Part shown: one piece after another, positions 16,086 through 24,591 of the stretch
How the letters are laid out: each line of letters begins with the position of its first letter
Numbering within the stretch: position 1 is the first letter of the stretch
Origin: Clostridium arbusti SL206
Lineage (GTDB): Bacteria > Bacillota > Clostridia > Clostridiales > Clostridiaceae
Direction of reading: 5' to 3'
NCBI RefSeq assembly: GCF_000246895.1
Contig: NZ_BAEV01000026.1
Span: forward strand, 1 to 40,351
Length of the DNA stretch: 40,351 nt
Made by a program: the position numbers and the translations under genes
The notes under the pieces: generated by a model
What the model was told of the DNA's origin: nothing
The model's database searches: none
The model's input: the letters and a program-made list of their open reading frames with translations, nothing else

Positions 16086-18425
16086 CTATTCAACTCCTCG
16101 TTTATAATGTCCGCGTGTAAACTTTTTTGCTTCATCCTGAAATTTTCCACTACTATAAGCCTCTAAAATTTCTATAACTTCATCTTTTTTCTCATCTACA
16201 AAATCTATTCTGTGATTAATATTTCCTATACTGTTTATATCTCTTAAATTAGGAATAAGATTTAAAGGTACCGAATTGTATATGTGACTTCTACAGAATT
16301 TATCGGTTTTAACTATGAATTCTTCACCAATTCTATCTTTAAGTTTAAATTCTCCTGTATCACATTTATTATTACAATTTAACTGAGTGCATTTTCCTCC
16401 AAGAGTACTTCCTATAGGACAATATTCACTTACCATAACCTCAAACTTTCCATAGATAATCATACCACAGAGTATAGGTGAATTCTTAATTAAATTCATT
16501 ATCTCATTTCTATTAAGTTCTATACTTATATAGCTTCCACTAAGATCTTTACTGTAAAAATCCAATGCATATTTATTGAATAAATTTAGCTTGTAGTCGC
16601 CTATTATATCTATGTTATTTTTATATCTATTTATAATTCCTGCATTAGCTGTAACAATACCTTTAATTCTATTAATATTATCATCTATAACGCTGCATAT
16701 AAAATTAAATTCTTCTTTAATTATATTTGGCACTCTTAAGTACACATCTACATTATTAATGTTTTCTATACTTATATTATTCTTTCTATGAAACAAATCA
16801 ATTATAACCGCTTTTACTCCTGAATCTATACAAGTATTAAGTTGCTCTAAATTTTCTACAGATACCATAAGCTTTTCCATAGATTTATCAGTTTTTTCTT
16901 CTCTGTTAAAATCTAAACCCTTACTTAAAACTCTTTTACTTTTTTTGTATTCATAATCCATAATGTCATGTGTTAAATTTCTCCTTACCGCATTTACAGC
17001 AGACAAAGGTAAAAAACCCTCTTCATAAATTAGAAAGTCAATATTTTGTATTCTAAAAGGTGTGTTACCCGTTTTGATTAAATTTTCTTCTAATTTTATC
17101 TTTTCTAGAGGTTTCTTTATTGCCTTCTGAACTGTATCTCCAGTAACTTTAAATACCTTACCATTATAATGGCACATGACTTCAAAAGGTTCATCAATTT
17201 TAAACTTACACTGAATATCTATGTCTATTTTTTTACCATAGGCATCTCTAAAACTGTTACATAAATTGTCTAACAACATCATATCAGAAGTTTTATACAC
17301 TTCATCAAAAGCAGCATAGAAATGCGGCACAAGCTTTACCCTATCACCCTTATGTGCTCTTTGAATTTCTGATCCATTTATTAAAATTTTTGATACGGAA
17401 AATCCATCATTTTTAACTCTTACACCATCTTTTATATTTAAGTCTTCAGCTAGAGTTATAGTTAAATCCTTATTTACACTGCCTAAAAATAGTCCTGTAT
17501 TTTTAGGAAAAGAATAAGACATCATATCCTTGCCAATATTACCAAACATATAAGCCTTTGAGAATCCTTCTCTGTTAAAAAGCTGCTTGAGCTTTTTAAC
17601 TTCTAGTTCATAATCAAATTCACTGTTATTGTATACACTATCAATTGCCTTTCTGTATATACTAACTACACCAGCTACGTATTCAGGTTTTTTCATTCTA
17701 CCTTCTATTTTCAATGAAGAAGTTCCACTTTTAATTATTTCTTCTATATTATCAAGAGTACACATATCTTTAGGACTTAATATATAACCTTTAAACTCCT
17801 CTTTATTATTTTCATTAATAAGATTATATGGTAGTCTACAGGGCTGCGCACATCTCCCTCTATTTCCACTTCTTCCTCCAATAACACTGCTCATAAGGCA
17901 TTGACCTGAATAACATACACAAAGTGCTCCATGTATAAATATTTCTGTTTCTATATTTAAATCCTTAGAAATAAATTCTATTTCCTTAAGACTTAGTTCT
18001 CTAGACAATACAATCCTATGAAATCCCAAATCCTTAAAATACTGTGCACCTTCACCATTATGTATAGTCATTTGAGTGGATCCATGTATCTCAAAATCAG
18101 GGAAATTCTTTCTTATTAAATAGGCTAGACCAGTATCTTGAATTATTAAAGCATCTACTCCTATAGTATATAGAAATTTTACATATTCCAATATATCTCT
18201 TATTTCACTGTCTTTTACTAAAGTATTTACAGTAACATATACTTTAACTCCATAAAGATGACAATAATCTACCGCTTCTACAATCTTTTCGTCCTCAAAA
18301 TTAAAGGCATAAGCTCTTGCCGAAAACCTACTTCCTCCTAAATAAACTGCATCTGCTCCATTTTGTACTGCTGCATAAAGACTTTCCATACTGCCACAAG
18401 GAGCAAGTAGTTCTATTTTTTTCAT
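16086..18425 (-). CDS. U32 family peptidase / RlhA-like protein with DUF3656
   Basis: This 779-residue protein belongs to the large U32 group. Family members include RlhA, needed for 23S rRNA C2501 hydroxylation, and TrhP, needed for tRNA hydroxylation. The N-terminal half has ELLAPCGSMESLYAAVQNGA and the U32 signature EIFIHGALCVCYSGQCLMS, then GRSGNRGRCAQPCR, whose cysteines may hold an Fe-S cluster. A DUF3656-like middle and a second repeat with CPIGSTLGGKC follow. The ATG at 18425 has proper spacing from GAGGAGA; the in-frame ATG two codons upstream touches it. That ribosome site directly abuts repeat copy G. rRNA hydroxylation is inferred from the family. Confidence 0.9.
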   Translation of the reverse strand: MKKIELLAPCGSMESLYAAVQNGADAVYLGGSRFSARAYAFNFEDEKIVEAVDYCHLYGVKVYVTVNTLVKDSEIRDILEYVKFLYTIGVDALIIQDTGLAYLIRKNFPDFEIHGSTQMTIHNGEGAQYFKDLGFHRIVLSRELSLKEIEFISKDLNIETEIFIHGALCVCYSGQCLMSSVIGGRSGNRGRCAQPCRLPYNLINENNKEEFKGYILSPKDMCTLDNIEEIIKSGTSSLKIEGRMKKPEYVAGVVSIYRKAIDSVYNNSEFDYELEVKKLKQLFNREGFSKAYMFGNIGKDMMSYSFPKNTGLFLGSVNKDLTITLAEDLNIKDGVRVKNDGFSVSKILINGSEIQRAHKGDRVKLVPHFYAAFDEVYKTSDMMLLDNLCNSFRDAYGKKIDIDIQCKFKIDEPFEVMCHYNGKVFKVTGDTVQKAIKKPLEKIKLEENLIKTGNTPFRIQNIDFLIYEEGFLPLSAVNAVRRNLTHDIMDYEYKKSKRVLSKGLDFNREEKTDKSMEKLMVSVENLEQLNTCIDSGVKAVIIDLFHRKNNISIENINNVDVYLRVPNIIKEEFNFICSVIDDNINRIKGIVTANAGIINRYKNNIDIIGDYKLNLFNKYALDFYSKDLSGSYISIELNRNEIMNLIKNSPILCGMIIYGKFEVMVSEYCPIGSTLGGKCTQLNCNNKCDTGEFKLKDRIGEEFIVKTDKFCRSHIYNSVPLNLIPNLRDINSIGNINHRIDFVDEKKDEVIEILEAYSSGKFQDEAKKFTRGHYKRGVE

Positions 18426-18439
18426 TTTCATCTCTCCTC

Positions 18440-18498
18440 AGGCATATTGAAATAAATAGTAAGCCAAAGATGCGACGACTATTTATTTTAATATGCCT
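18440..18498 (+). repeat. AGGCAT palindromic element, copy G (short hairpin form)
   Basis: A 59-bp derivative: the left end through GATGCGACG joined directly to the right end. The outer stem remains (AGGCATATTGAAATAAATAG against CTATTTATTTTAATATGCCT, 18 of 20 paired). A TATAAT-like -10 on the minus strand lies upstream (18516-18521), so the hairpin would be in the 5' leader of the U32-mutS2 transcript. Its edge touches that gene's ribosome site. Confidence 0.85.
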
Positions 18499-18701
18499 AT
18501 AACATTCTGCCTTATATTATACAACAAAATCTTTATATTTAAAAATAGAGAAAATATTTAGTCACAAATAAAATTTAACCTGACTTAACGTATTACATTT
18601 TTAATAAATAACTAACATTAAATTTACTACAACATAATATATATAGAGAAACTATACTTTTTTTATTTTACAGAAAGGCTTTCAAATAATTAGGAGTGGA
18701 T

Positions 18702-18989
18702 ATGATGAAAGTATATGAGGATAAATATATTGTGGTTATTTCTTCTAATAGCCAAGCAACCTATCTATACAATGAACTTATGAAGAATGATATATATGTG
18801 GAGTTTATTTCAACTCCTGCTAAAATTGTTTCAGGCTGCAGTAAATCTATAATTTTTAAAAGTAAAGATAGAAAAAAAATTGCACTTGAGATAAAAAATA
18901 ATAAAGTTAAAATTTATGGTGTATACAGAATGATAAAAGATGATAAAGATTATGATTATATAAAAACAGATTTTCGAATATGTGGATAA
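18702..18989 (+). CDS. DUF3343 domain protein
   Basis: This 95-residue protein has the DUF3343 pattern: a strand reading YIVVISSNSQATYLYNELM, then VEFISTPAKIVSGCSKSI with one cysteine. DUF3343 proteins are often found beside, or fused to, YedF/TusA-like proteins and class V aminotransferases in clostridia, and a sulfur or selenium transfer link has been proposed from that. Here the neighbour is a convergent cysteine-desulfurase-like gene. AGGAG precedes two ATGs (18702 and 18705); either may be used. A GTG at 18696 overlaps the ribosome site. Confidence 0.8.
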   Translation: MMKVYEDKYIVVISSNSQATYLYNELMKNDIYVEFISTPAKIVSGCSKSIIFKSKDRKKIALEIKNNKVKIYGVYRMIKDDKDYDYIKTDFRICG

Positions 18990-19015
18990 TTTACAGTTAC
19001 TGTACTGTAAATTAT
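18986..19015 (+). terminator. Hairpin at the end of the DUF3343 gene
   Basis: A perfect 12-bp stem (ATAATTTACAGT/ACTGTAAATTAT, 6-nt loop) includes part of the stop codon. No T run follows, so termination strength is uncertain. Confidence 0.5.
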
Positions 19016-19061
19016 ATCCATAGAAAATGTACAGTATTTCATCTTTATAGACCCCATATAA

Positions 19062-19089
19062 ACTGAGTGGAATTTTTATTCCACTCAGT
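19062..19089. terminator. Bidirectional terminator between DUF3343 and desulfurase genes
   Basis: A perfect 12-bp stem (ACTGAGTGGAAT/ATTCCACTCAGT) with a TTTT loop lies between two convergent genes. Confidence 0.65.
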
Positions 19090-19103
19090 AATTTATTCAA
19101 ACT

Positions 19104-20252
19104 TTAACTCCATGAATCCTGTTTATATATGCCTTTGATTACATTTATAAAATCTTCAATGTCTTTATCTGTATTAAAATATCCTGGACTTATTCTAACT
19201 GTTCCGTATTTTTCAGTTCCAATCACACGATGAATAAGGGGAGCACAATGATAACCGGTTCTAACTGCTATATTGTTTTTGTTTAAAATATATCCTACCT
19301 TTGAACTATCCATATTATCTATATTGATGGACACTACTGCTGCTCTGTTTTCAGCTGATTTTAGTCCATATATTTTTACATAAGATAGTTTTTTTAATTC
19401 ACTTAAAAGATACTCCGTTAGTGTCTTTTCATGCTTTTGAATGTTTTCTATTCCTATCTTTTGTATAAATTTTATGCCCTCATATAAACCTGCAATTCCA
19501 GGAGTATTTAAAGTACCACTTTCAAATTTATCTGGTAAAAAATCCGGCTGCTCCATGGAACTTGAATTACTTCCTGTACCACCATCAATAAAATGCTCTA
19601 ATTTAACTCCATCCCTTATAAAGAGCCCGCCTGTTCCCTGAGGCCCTAAAAGTCCCTTATGCCCCGGAAATGCTAATAAATCTATATTAGCTTTGTCCAC
19701 ATCAATGGGAACAACACCAGCGCTTTGCGATGCATCTACCATAAATATCAATCCATATTTTTTACAAATAGAACCTATTTTCTCTATATCCTGAATAGTT
19801 CCCAAAACATTAGATGCGTGATTTATTATAATAACCTTTGTGTTTTTCTCTATACTTTTTTCTAATTCATTTATATCAATAAAACCTTCCATATTAACCT
19901 TAAGCAAAGTAAGTTCTACACCTGCTTTACTTAAATAATTTAATGGTCTAAGTACAGAATTGTGTTCAATTGCTGTACTTATAGCATGATCACCTCTTTT
20001 AAGCAAACCTTTTATAGCTATATTTAATGATTCAGTAGCATTGCAAGTGAAAATTATATCAAAAGGACAATCTATATTAAAAAGAGTACTTAGCTCTTGT
20101 CTTGTTTCTGCAATTTTTGATGAAGCCTGTATAGACATATCATGAGAACTACGTCCTGGATTAGCGGCATAATTCTTCATACAATTTAATACTTCATCAT
20201 ATACTTCACTGGGCTTCGGAAAAGAAGTGGCAGCATTATCTAAATATATCAC
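19104..20252 (-). CDS. Cysteine desulfurase family protein (class V aminotransferase)
   Basis: This 382-residue PLP enzyme resembles the NifS/SufS/CsdA fold and the clostridial cysteine desulfurase family TIGR01977. It begins MIYLDNAATSFPKPSEV. The PLP lysine lies in AFPGHKGLLGPQG (about residue 196), the preceding VDASQSAG holds the cofactor Asp, and the catalytic cysteine is in RTGYHCAP (about residue 337). It probably takes sulfur (or selenium) from cysteine (selenocysteine) for an acceptor. No iscU or sufU gene is adjacent, so the acceptor is unknown; the convergent DUF3343 protein is a candidate. The ATG has CCCCC/GGGGG-type upstream bases (AGGGGGA). Confidence 0.9.
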   Translation of the reverse strand: MIYLDNAATSFPKPSEVYDEVLNCMKNYAANPGRSSHDMSIQASSKIAETRQELSTLFNIDCPFDIIFTCNATESLNIAIKGLLKRGDHAISTAIEHNSVLRPLNYLSKAGVELTLLKVNMEGFIDINELEKSIEKNTKVIIINHASNVLGTIQDIEKIGSICKKYGLIFMVDASQSAGVVPIDVDKANIDLLAFPGHKGLLGPQGTGGLFIRDGVKLEHFIDGGTGSNSSSMEQPDFLPDKFESGTLNTPGIAGLYEGIKFIQKIGIENIQKHEKTLTEYLLSELKKLSYVKIYGLKSAENRAAVVSINIDNMDSSKVGYILNKNNIAVRTGYHCAPLIHRVIGTEKYGTVRISPGYFNTDKDIEDFINVIKGIYKQDSWS

Positions 20253-20315
20253 ATAAAATCCCCCTAAAATATAAAATTATTTATACACTCTCTTTCAGTA
20301 TATTCAGTGAAAATT

Positions 20316-20383
20316 AGGCATGTGAAAATAAATAACAAGTCAAAGATGCGACGTATATTTTGTAATCCTATTTGAATATGCCT
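20316..20383 (+). repeat. AGGCAT palindromic element, copy H (internally deleted)
   Basis: This 68-bp copy keeps the left end through GATGCGACGTATATTTTG, then 7 odd bases, then the right end TATTTGAATATGCCT. Directly after it comes TAGGCATATT (20384-20393), a short start of a second copy pointing onward, so the junction AATATGCCTTAGGCATATT is itself a palindrome. Confidence 0.8.
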
Positions 20384-20399
20384 TAGGCATATTAGCAAC

Positions 20400-20428
20400 A
20401 AAAAAGACCTGTCTGACCAGATCTTTCT
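20400..20428 (-). terminator. Terminator after the propeller/coiled-coil gene
   Basis: On the minus strand AAAGATCTG pairs with CAGGTCTTT (one wobble), followed by TTTT. It lies 8 bp past the stop at 20436. Confidence 0.75.
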
Positions 20429-20435
20429 TATCACC

Positions 20436-21962
20436 TTATTTTCTTCTCAATAATCGATCCATAATAGATTGGTTTTTTTCAGATTCTAGCTCCTCTTGAA
20501 GCTTCATATTCTCCTGGCTTTTTTGTTCCATTTCTCTCTCTAGTAAGTCTTTTTCTTTTCCAAACTTTTCAACCTGTTTTTCGAGAAACTCTTTATATTC
20601 TTCACTTTCCTTAAGTTTCTTTTCAATTTCAGTTTTGTAATTTGTTTCCTCTGAAAGCTTTTGCTTTATTGATTGTAGTTCTTTTTGATTATTTTCATGT
20701 ACCTCTAAGTATACTTTATAATTTTCCTCGACCTTTCTCTTTTCTTTAGCTATTCTAGAAATACTTTCTTCATACTCCTCCATAAATCTTTGCTTTTTTT
20801 GTAATTGCATAATTAATGCAGAAAGCTTCTTATCTAAATTTTTATTAAGAACCTTTGTTCTTTGAAGTTCAACTTTTATGTTTTTTATTTTTTCTCCTGA
20901 TTGAGGTAAAGATAAATCATCTTCATTCATATTGTTGTATTCAGATAAATTATCTATCTCTTTTACAAAATCACTTGGAATATACAGCCGTAAATCTAAT
21001 CCATCATTACCATATACCTCTTTTACATCAATGGAATTATTTTTCTTATTAAAAATGTAAGCATTATATCTTTGTGATAAAATTTCATTTCCACTTTCAA
21101 TGCACACTGCATTTCCCCACTTTTCACCATCAAAAATAGAATAAAAAATTCCACCTTGCTCTAACCAGCAGGAATATAATATGTTCTTTTCAACAAATAA
21201 TATGGGTTCCAGCAATTTATTACTACTATCATAAACTCTGAAGCCTTGAATGACTCCATTTATGTCCATACTAACATGATCTAGGATATATACATTATCT
21301 TCCACAGATCTATTAAGTATATTTATTTCGGTTTCATCACTTAAAATTTGAAAGGTGATATTTTCTCCTTGTATACCATAAAGTCTTTTTAAAGGTGTCC
21401 ATTGATTTTTCTGAAGATTGCAATAGTATACAGATGCCTCATTTCCCTCATCAGTAATAAATACCATGTCTAAGTTATCTGTTCCTCTTAAAGTGATCAT
21501 ATAATATTCTTCTAAATCTGGTATCAATATAATATCCTGTAAGGTACTGACACTAGTTTCCTTTCCATTCCATTTACAATGCATAAGCACACCATGATCT
21601 CTACCATCGCTAGATATAAGCATATAGAAAACATGCATATCTTTTTCTATAATCTGTACTTTTAAATGTTGTATTTGAAACTTGGCATTCTCACTATGAT
21701 AAAGAGTTCTACCTAGCCACTGCTTATTTCTCATGGTACAGTATTTTAATTCTCCATTATAATTACTATATACAATATGAACTTTCTCACCTTCTTGAAT
21801 ATAAACAGTAAATTCAAGTACATCCTTATCAATTATATTCTCTTTAGTCCATTTTCCCTGTTCATACATAATATTGTAGAGTAATTCTCCATTGTCATCT
21901 ATCCAAAATTTCCAGGTATTATTTCTATTATCTAAATATAGCCAAGGATATACACTATTCAT
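20436..21962 (-). CDS. Unrecognised protein: propeller-like N-terminus plus coiled coil
   Basis: I do not recognise this 508-residue protein. The first 310 residues are beta-rich with recurring aromatic units of the form YYCNLQKNQWTPLKRL, YCTMRNKQWLGRTLY and YSIFDGEKWGNAV. This looks like a lectin- or sialidase-type beta-propeller with four to six blades. After a short linker, residues 365-500 form a long Lys/Glu coiled coil ending LLRRK. There is no signal peptide or membrane segment. The ATG at 21962 (MNSVYPW) has 6-7 nt spacing from AAAGGGGGA. It lies next to Cys-rich, probably spore-surface genes and could be a spore structural protein. That is inference from context. Confidence 0.6.
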   Translation of the reverse strand: MNSVYPWLYLDNRNNTWKFWIDDNGELLYNIMYEQGKWTKENIIDKDVLEFTVYIQEGEKVHIVYSNYNGELKYCTMRNKQWLGRTLYHSENAKFQIQHLKVQIIEKDMHVFYMLISSDGRDHGVLMHCKWNGKETSVSTLQDIILIPDLEEYYMITLRGTDNLDMVFITDEGNEASVYYCNLQKNQWTPLKRLYGIQGENITFQILSDETEINILNRSVEDNVYILDHVSMDINGVIQGFRVYDSSNKLLEPILFVEKNILYSCWLEQGGIFYSIFDGEKWGNAVCIESGNEILSQRYNAYIFNKKNNSIDVKEVYGNDGLDLRLYIPSDFVKEIDNLSEYNNMNEDDLSLPQSGEKIKNIKVELQRTKVLNKNLDKKLSALIMQLQKKQRFMEEYEESISRIAKEKRKVEENYKVYLEVHENNQKELQSIKQKLSEETNYKTEIEKKLKESEEYKEFLEKQVEKFGKEKDLLEREMEQKSQENMKLQEELESEKNQSIMDRLLRRK

Positions 21963-22135
21963 GCCCATTCCCCCTTTGTAAATTATATTTTCACTAAAAA
22001 ACTATTATGCACATCTCAACTAATAAATAAATTTTTAGAACTTTTAATATCACAATTTTGGGCACTTTGAATAGTATGTATTGTGAGCACTAGATAATTT
22101 TACATTTATTAGAATTTTTATAAGGAGGAGAATTT

Positions 22136-22927
22136 ATGTCCATTAACTTTAATAAATTTGTTCCACGTCCTGGACTTGTAAATAAACAAGGACGTTTACC
22201 TGATCCTTCTGAATTAGTTTGCGTTGAAATCCCTAAAGTATTTGATCAATGTTTAATTAAAAGATGTCTTGTATATTGTGAAGGACCCGATACAAAGAAA
22301 ACAGATTGTGAATTAAGAAGCGATCCACTTACTGATCCTAAGAGGTATATTGGAAGTAGAGATTTCAATATAAAGCTTTTATCAGTAGATAAGTTCCCAA
22401 TCAAAGGAAAAGAAGGTTTTAAAAAAATTGTTATTTCCTATGTTATTTCTTTCTATGCAGATTACATTGATTGCAAAGGTGTAAACAGAACTGAATTCTA
22501 TGAAATTAATAGAACAGATGTTATTGGAAAATTCTATTGTCCTGATTCCATAGCTGAAGTTTCTGCTAGTTTTGTATCTTCTATTCATGCTAAAGATTTG
22601 GATTCAAATATTATAAAACTTGAAATGGTTGCAGATGCTTTAGATGGTCAACTAACTGAAGACTGTGATGGAAAGCCTGTATTAGATATTACATTAGGTT
22701 ACTACATTGTTGTAAAATGTGAACTCATTGTACAACTTTTAATACCAGCTTACGACTACTGCCCAGTTCCAGAAGAACCATGTGAAGAAGAACCAGAAGA
22801 AAAACCATGTGAGATATTTGACAGAGCTCCAGTTCCTAAATTCTATCCAGATCAAAACTTGAGACCACTATTCAAAGATAGAGATGAGGATGAGGATGAT
22901 GAAGATGAGGATGACAGTGAAGATTAA
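22136..22927 (+). CDS. Putative spore-surface protein with acidic tail
   Basis: This 263-residue protein has no signal peptide. It opens with SINFNKFVPRPGLVNKQG and IPKVFDQCLIKRCLVYC, then an alternating hydrophobic beta-like core (about 80-205, e.g. KKIVISYVISFYADYIDC). Next is a Cys/Pro/Glu segment (PVPEEPCEEEPEEKPCE), and last an Asp/Glu run of about 17 residues. The core pattern recalls the clostridial SPOCS/DUF3794-like spore coat proteins, but I cannot confirm this. The cysteines could form coat crosslinks and the acidic tail could bind calcium (inference). AAGGAGGAG lies 5 nt before the ATG. It is monocistronic, with a hairpin at its stop. Confidence 0.6.
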   Translation: MSINFNKFVPRPGLVNKQGRLPDPSELVCVEIPKVFDQCLIKRCLVYCEGPDTKKTDCELRSDPLTDPKRYIGSRDFNIKLLSVDKFPIKGKEGFKKIVISYVISFYADYIDCKGVNRTEFYEINRTDVIGKFYCPDSIAEVSASFVSSIHAKDLDSNIIKLEMVADALDGQLTEDCDGKPVLDITLGYYIVVKCELIVQLLIPAYDYCPVPEEPCEEEPEEKPCEIFDRAPVPKFYPDQNLRPLFKDRDEDEDDEDEDDSED

Positions 22928-22939
22928 AAATCTCACTGT
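22914..22939 (+). terminator. Terminator overlapping the stop of the acidic-tail gene
   Basis: ACAGTGAAGATT pairs with AATCTCACTGT around a short loop containing the stop codon, followed by TCTTC. The 270 bp onward to the next gene shows no other clear feature. Confidence 0.6.
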
Positions 22940-23197
22940 TCTTCATAACTTTCATAATAATTAAAGTTTCTACTAGAATAAATGAATGATATAACTTTAC
23001 TAAAATAGTACTCATAAAGGTGTTGATAACAACGATTCCATATATTGATATATTTCTAAGCTGGACTAAGTTTTATCATCACTATTTCAAAAAAAATTCA
23101 TATATTATAGTAGAAACTAATGACAAAATTATAAAAATTAATTGTTAATAAACTACTTTTTACTTTAATTTATATAATCCAAAGGAGGATTTTATTT

Positions 23198-23773
23198 ATG
23201 AATTCATGGTCAAGAAAAGATGATTATTATGATGACGATTGCGAACCTTGCAAAAATAGAAAAAAAGATGATTACGATGATCACAAGAAAGAGAAAGAAC
23301 ACAAACACACTTCAGCTGTTTTAAAATGTAATGCTGGTTCTTTTGGACCTAGCCATCTTATATGGCAGACTGATGACTCTAGTACTATGTTTGTAAATCA
23401 ACCTATTGCTAGCGTTACAATTGACACCAATTGTTTATGCAATCCAACACTTAAAGTAGATTTTAATGGGAGTTTAGATATTAATACTGATGATTATAGC
23501 TATTCTTACACCTTCAACTTTACCTTATATAGAACTTGCAAAGGTAAAGCTCGTGAAGCTCTAAAGTCCTTTATCGTTCCATTTGCTCCAGCAAGCTATA
23601 GAGATAGTATTGGACTAAATTTCGTATACGCACAATGTGATAACCAATGTGAAGATTGCTGCACCTATACACTTGAATTAACTAGTGTTTCCCCTGAGTC
23701 AGATGATTTAGAGATAGATTATTCGGTTAATGGTACAATTTGTGCACTAGCTATAGATTCAAAGTGTTGCTAG
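23198..23773 (+). CDS. Cys-rich DUF4489-like protein, paralogue 1
   Basis: This 191-residue protein has a charged, Asp/Lys/His-rich head (about 1-45, with DDYYDDDCEPCKN) and a beta-rich body. NQPIASVTIDTNCLCNPTLK, a segment with TFNFTLYRTCKG, and CDNQCEDCCTYTLELTSVS follow, ending DSKCC. The body aligns by eye with the protein at 24657-25268: both share a CD-(x)2-CCTY-LELT-VS motif, an IxGxIC motif and a terminal CC. I believe this matches the clostridial DUF4489 family, function unknown. The cysteine clusters and hydrophilic head suggest a spore-coat or exosporium component. AAAGGAGGA precedes the ATG. Confidence 0.65.
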   Translation: MNSWSRKDDYYDDDCEPCKNRKKDDYDDHKKEKEHKHTSAVLKCNAGSFGPSHLIWQTDDSSTMFVNQPIASVTIDTNCLCNPTLKVDFNGSLDINTDDYSYSYTFNFTLYRTCKGKAREALKSFIVPFAPASYRDSIGLNFVYAQCDNQCEDCCTYTLELTSVSPESDDLEIDYSVNGTICALAIDSKCC

Positions 23774-23785
23774 AATAGTAAGTAT

Positions 23786-23815
23786 GATGAGACCTCCTCA
23801 GTGGGGTCTTATTCA
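23786..23815 (+). terminator. Terminator after DUF4489-like paralogue 1
   Basis: ATGAGACC pairs with GGTCTTAT around CTCCTCAGTGG, followed by TCATAAG. Confidence 0.55.
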
Positions 23816-23880
23816 TAAGTAAATTTACCCTTCGCTGATTTTTATAATTTCACCTTATTTTAGTACTGGAGGTGCCAAAT

Positions 23881-24144
23881 TTGGAAAAAGAAACGGAAAA
23901 TAAAATTTTAGAGTCAGAATCTAACTCTGACGAAAAATTTGATTCTAAAGAAGAAAAGCTTAGCTTAAAAGAGAAAAAAAAGAAAATAAAAAAAGAAAAC
24001 ACGAAGAAAAATTTAAAAAAAGAAACTAAAACAGACCCATATAAACAATCTCTTGAAGATGAAAAGAAGAAGTTAAAAGAAGCAAAAGCTCTTTTTAAAG
24101 CAAATACAAAATTTTCAAAAGACAAACTCAAGAATAAACAATAA
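23881..24144 (+). CDS. Small Lys/Glu-rich hypothetical protein
   Basis: This 87-residue reading frame is nearly all Lys, Glu, Asn and Ser, with no hydrophobic core, and is predicted to be disordered or a single charged helix. The start is probably the TTG at 23881 (LEKETEN read as MEKETEN), 6 nt after GGAGGTG. The GTG at 23872 lies inside that ribosome site. A strong hairpin follows 127 bp downstream. The good ribosome site argues for a real gene; the low complexity argues for caution. I do not recognise a family. Confidence 0.5.
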   Translation: MEKETENKILESESNSDEKFDSKEEKLSLKEKKKKIKKENTKKNLKKETKTDPYKQSLEDEKKKLKEAKALFKANTKFSKDKLKNKQ

Positions 24145-24270
24145 TGCAATAATAACTGTAGATATGACAAATCAATTCAGTTAATAAAAATCAATTCACT
24201 TTCTAATATAATGATGAAAGAATTTAATAAATAATATTTTATTAATAAACTGCAGCATAATAAATTATTT

Positions 24271-24297
24271 AAACTCGAGGATGCAATCCTCGAGTTT
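24271..24297 (+). terminator. Perfect 12-bp hairpin terminator
   Basis: AAACTCGAGGAT-GCA-ATCCTCGAGTTT followed by TAC. It lies in the 512-bp gap 24145-24656, which otherwise holds the paired hairpins at 24329, two further terminators and AT-rich sequence without a gene. Confidence 0.65.
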
Positions 24298-24328
24298 TAC
24301 AATATTAAGGTATAAATTATTATTAGCA

Positions 24329-24384
24329 AGCCGAAATTGTCCACTTCGTTTTCAATTTCGGCTATGGTGTCAGTCCCCATAGCC
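24329..24384. other. Two overlapping, mutually exclusive hairpins
   Basis: Hairpin 1 is AGCCGAAATTG/CAATTTCGGCT (24329-24339 with 24353-24363). Hairpin 2 is GGCTATGG/CCATAGCC (24360-24367 with 24377-24384). They share GGCT, so both cannot form at once. The block is more GC-rich than its surroundings. It may be the structured end of a lost IS200/IS605-type element or a regulatory RNA. No ORF is attached. Identity unknown. Confidence 0.4.
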
Positions 24385-24427
24385 CTCAACCTAAGATAAA
24401 TCAAAGCTTTGTATATTTAAAAAGATT

Positions 24428-24466
24428 AAACTGGAAATATATACTTACCCTATATTTCCAGTTTTT
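24428..24466. terminator. Bidirectional terminator
   Basis: A 13-bp perfect stem (AACTGGAAATATA/TATATTTCCAGTT) is followed by TTTCTT on the plus strand and preceded by an A-rich stretch. Confidence 0.7.
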
Positions 24467-24591
24467 CTTATGTATTGTTTAAAACATCTATTTTAAATAA
24501 TACTAAATAACTTTCTACATCCTATTGTAATTCAAAGAAGAATTTATTAAGTCATAGCATACGGAAAGTCTATCAAATTATTGCTCCTGTT

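Noticed and set aside
23850-24170. 106-residue Phe/Ser-rich minus-strand frame opposite the small Lys/Glu gene
   Set aside because: Its composition is the complement of Lys/Glu codons. The plus strand has the GGAGGTG site and a downstream terminator.
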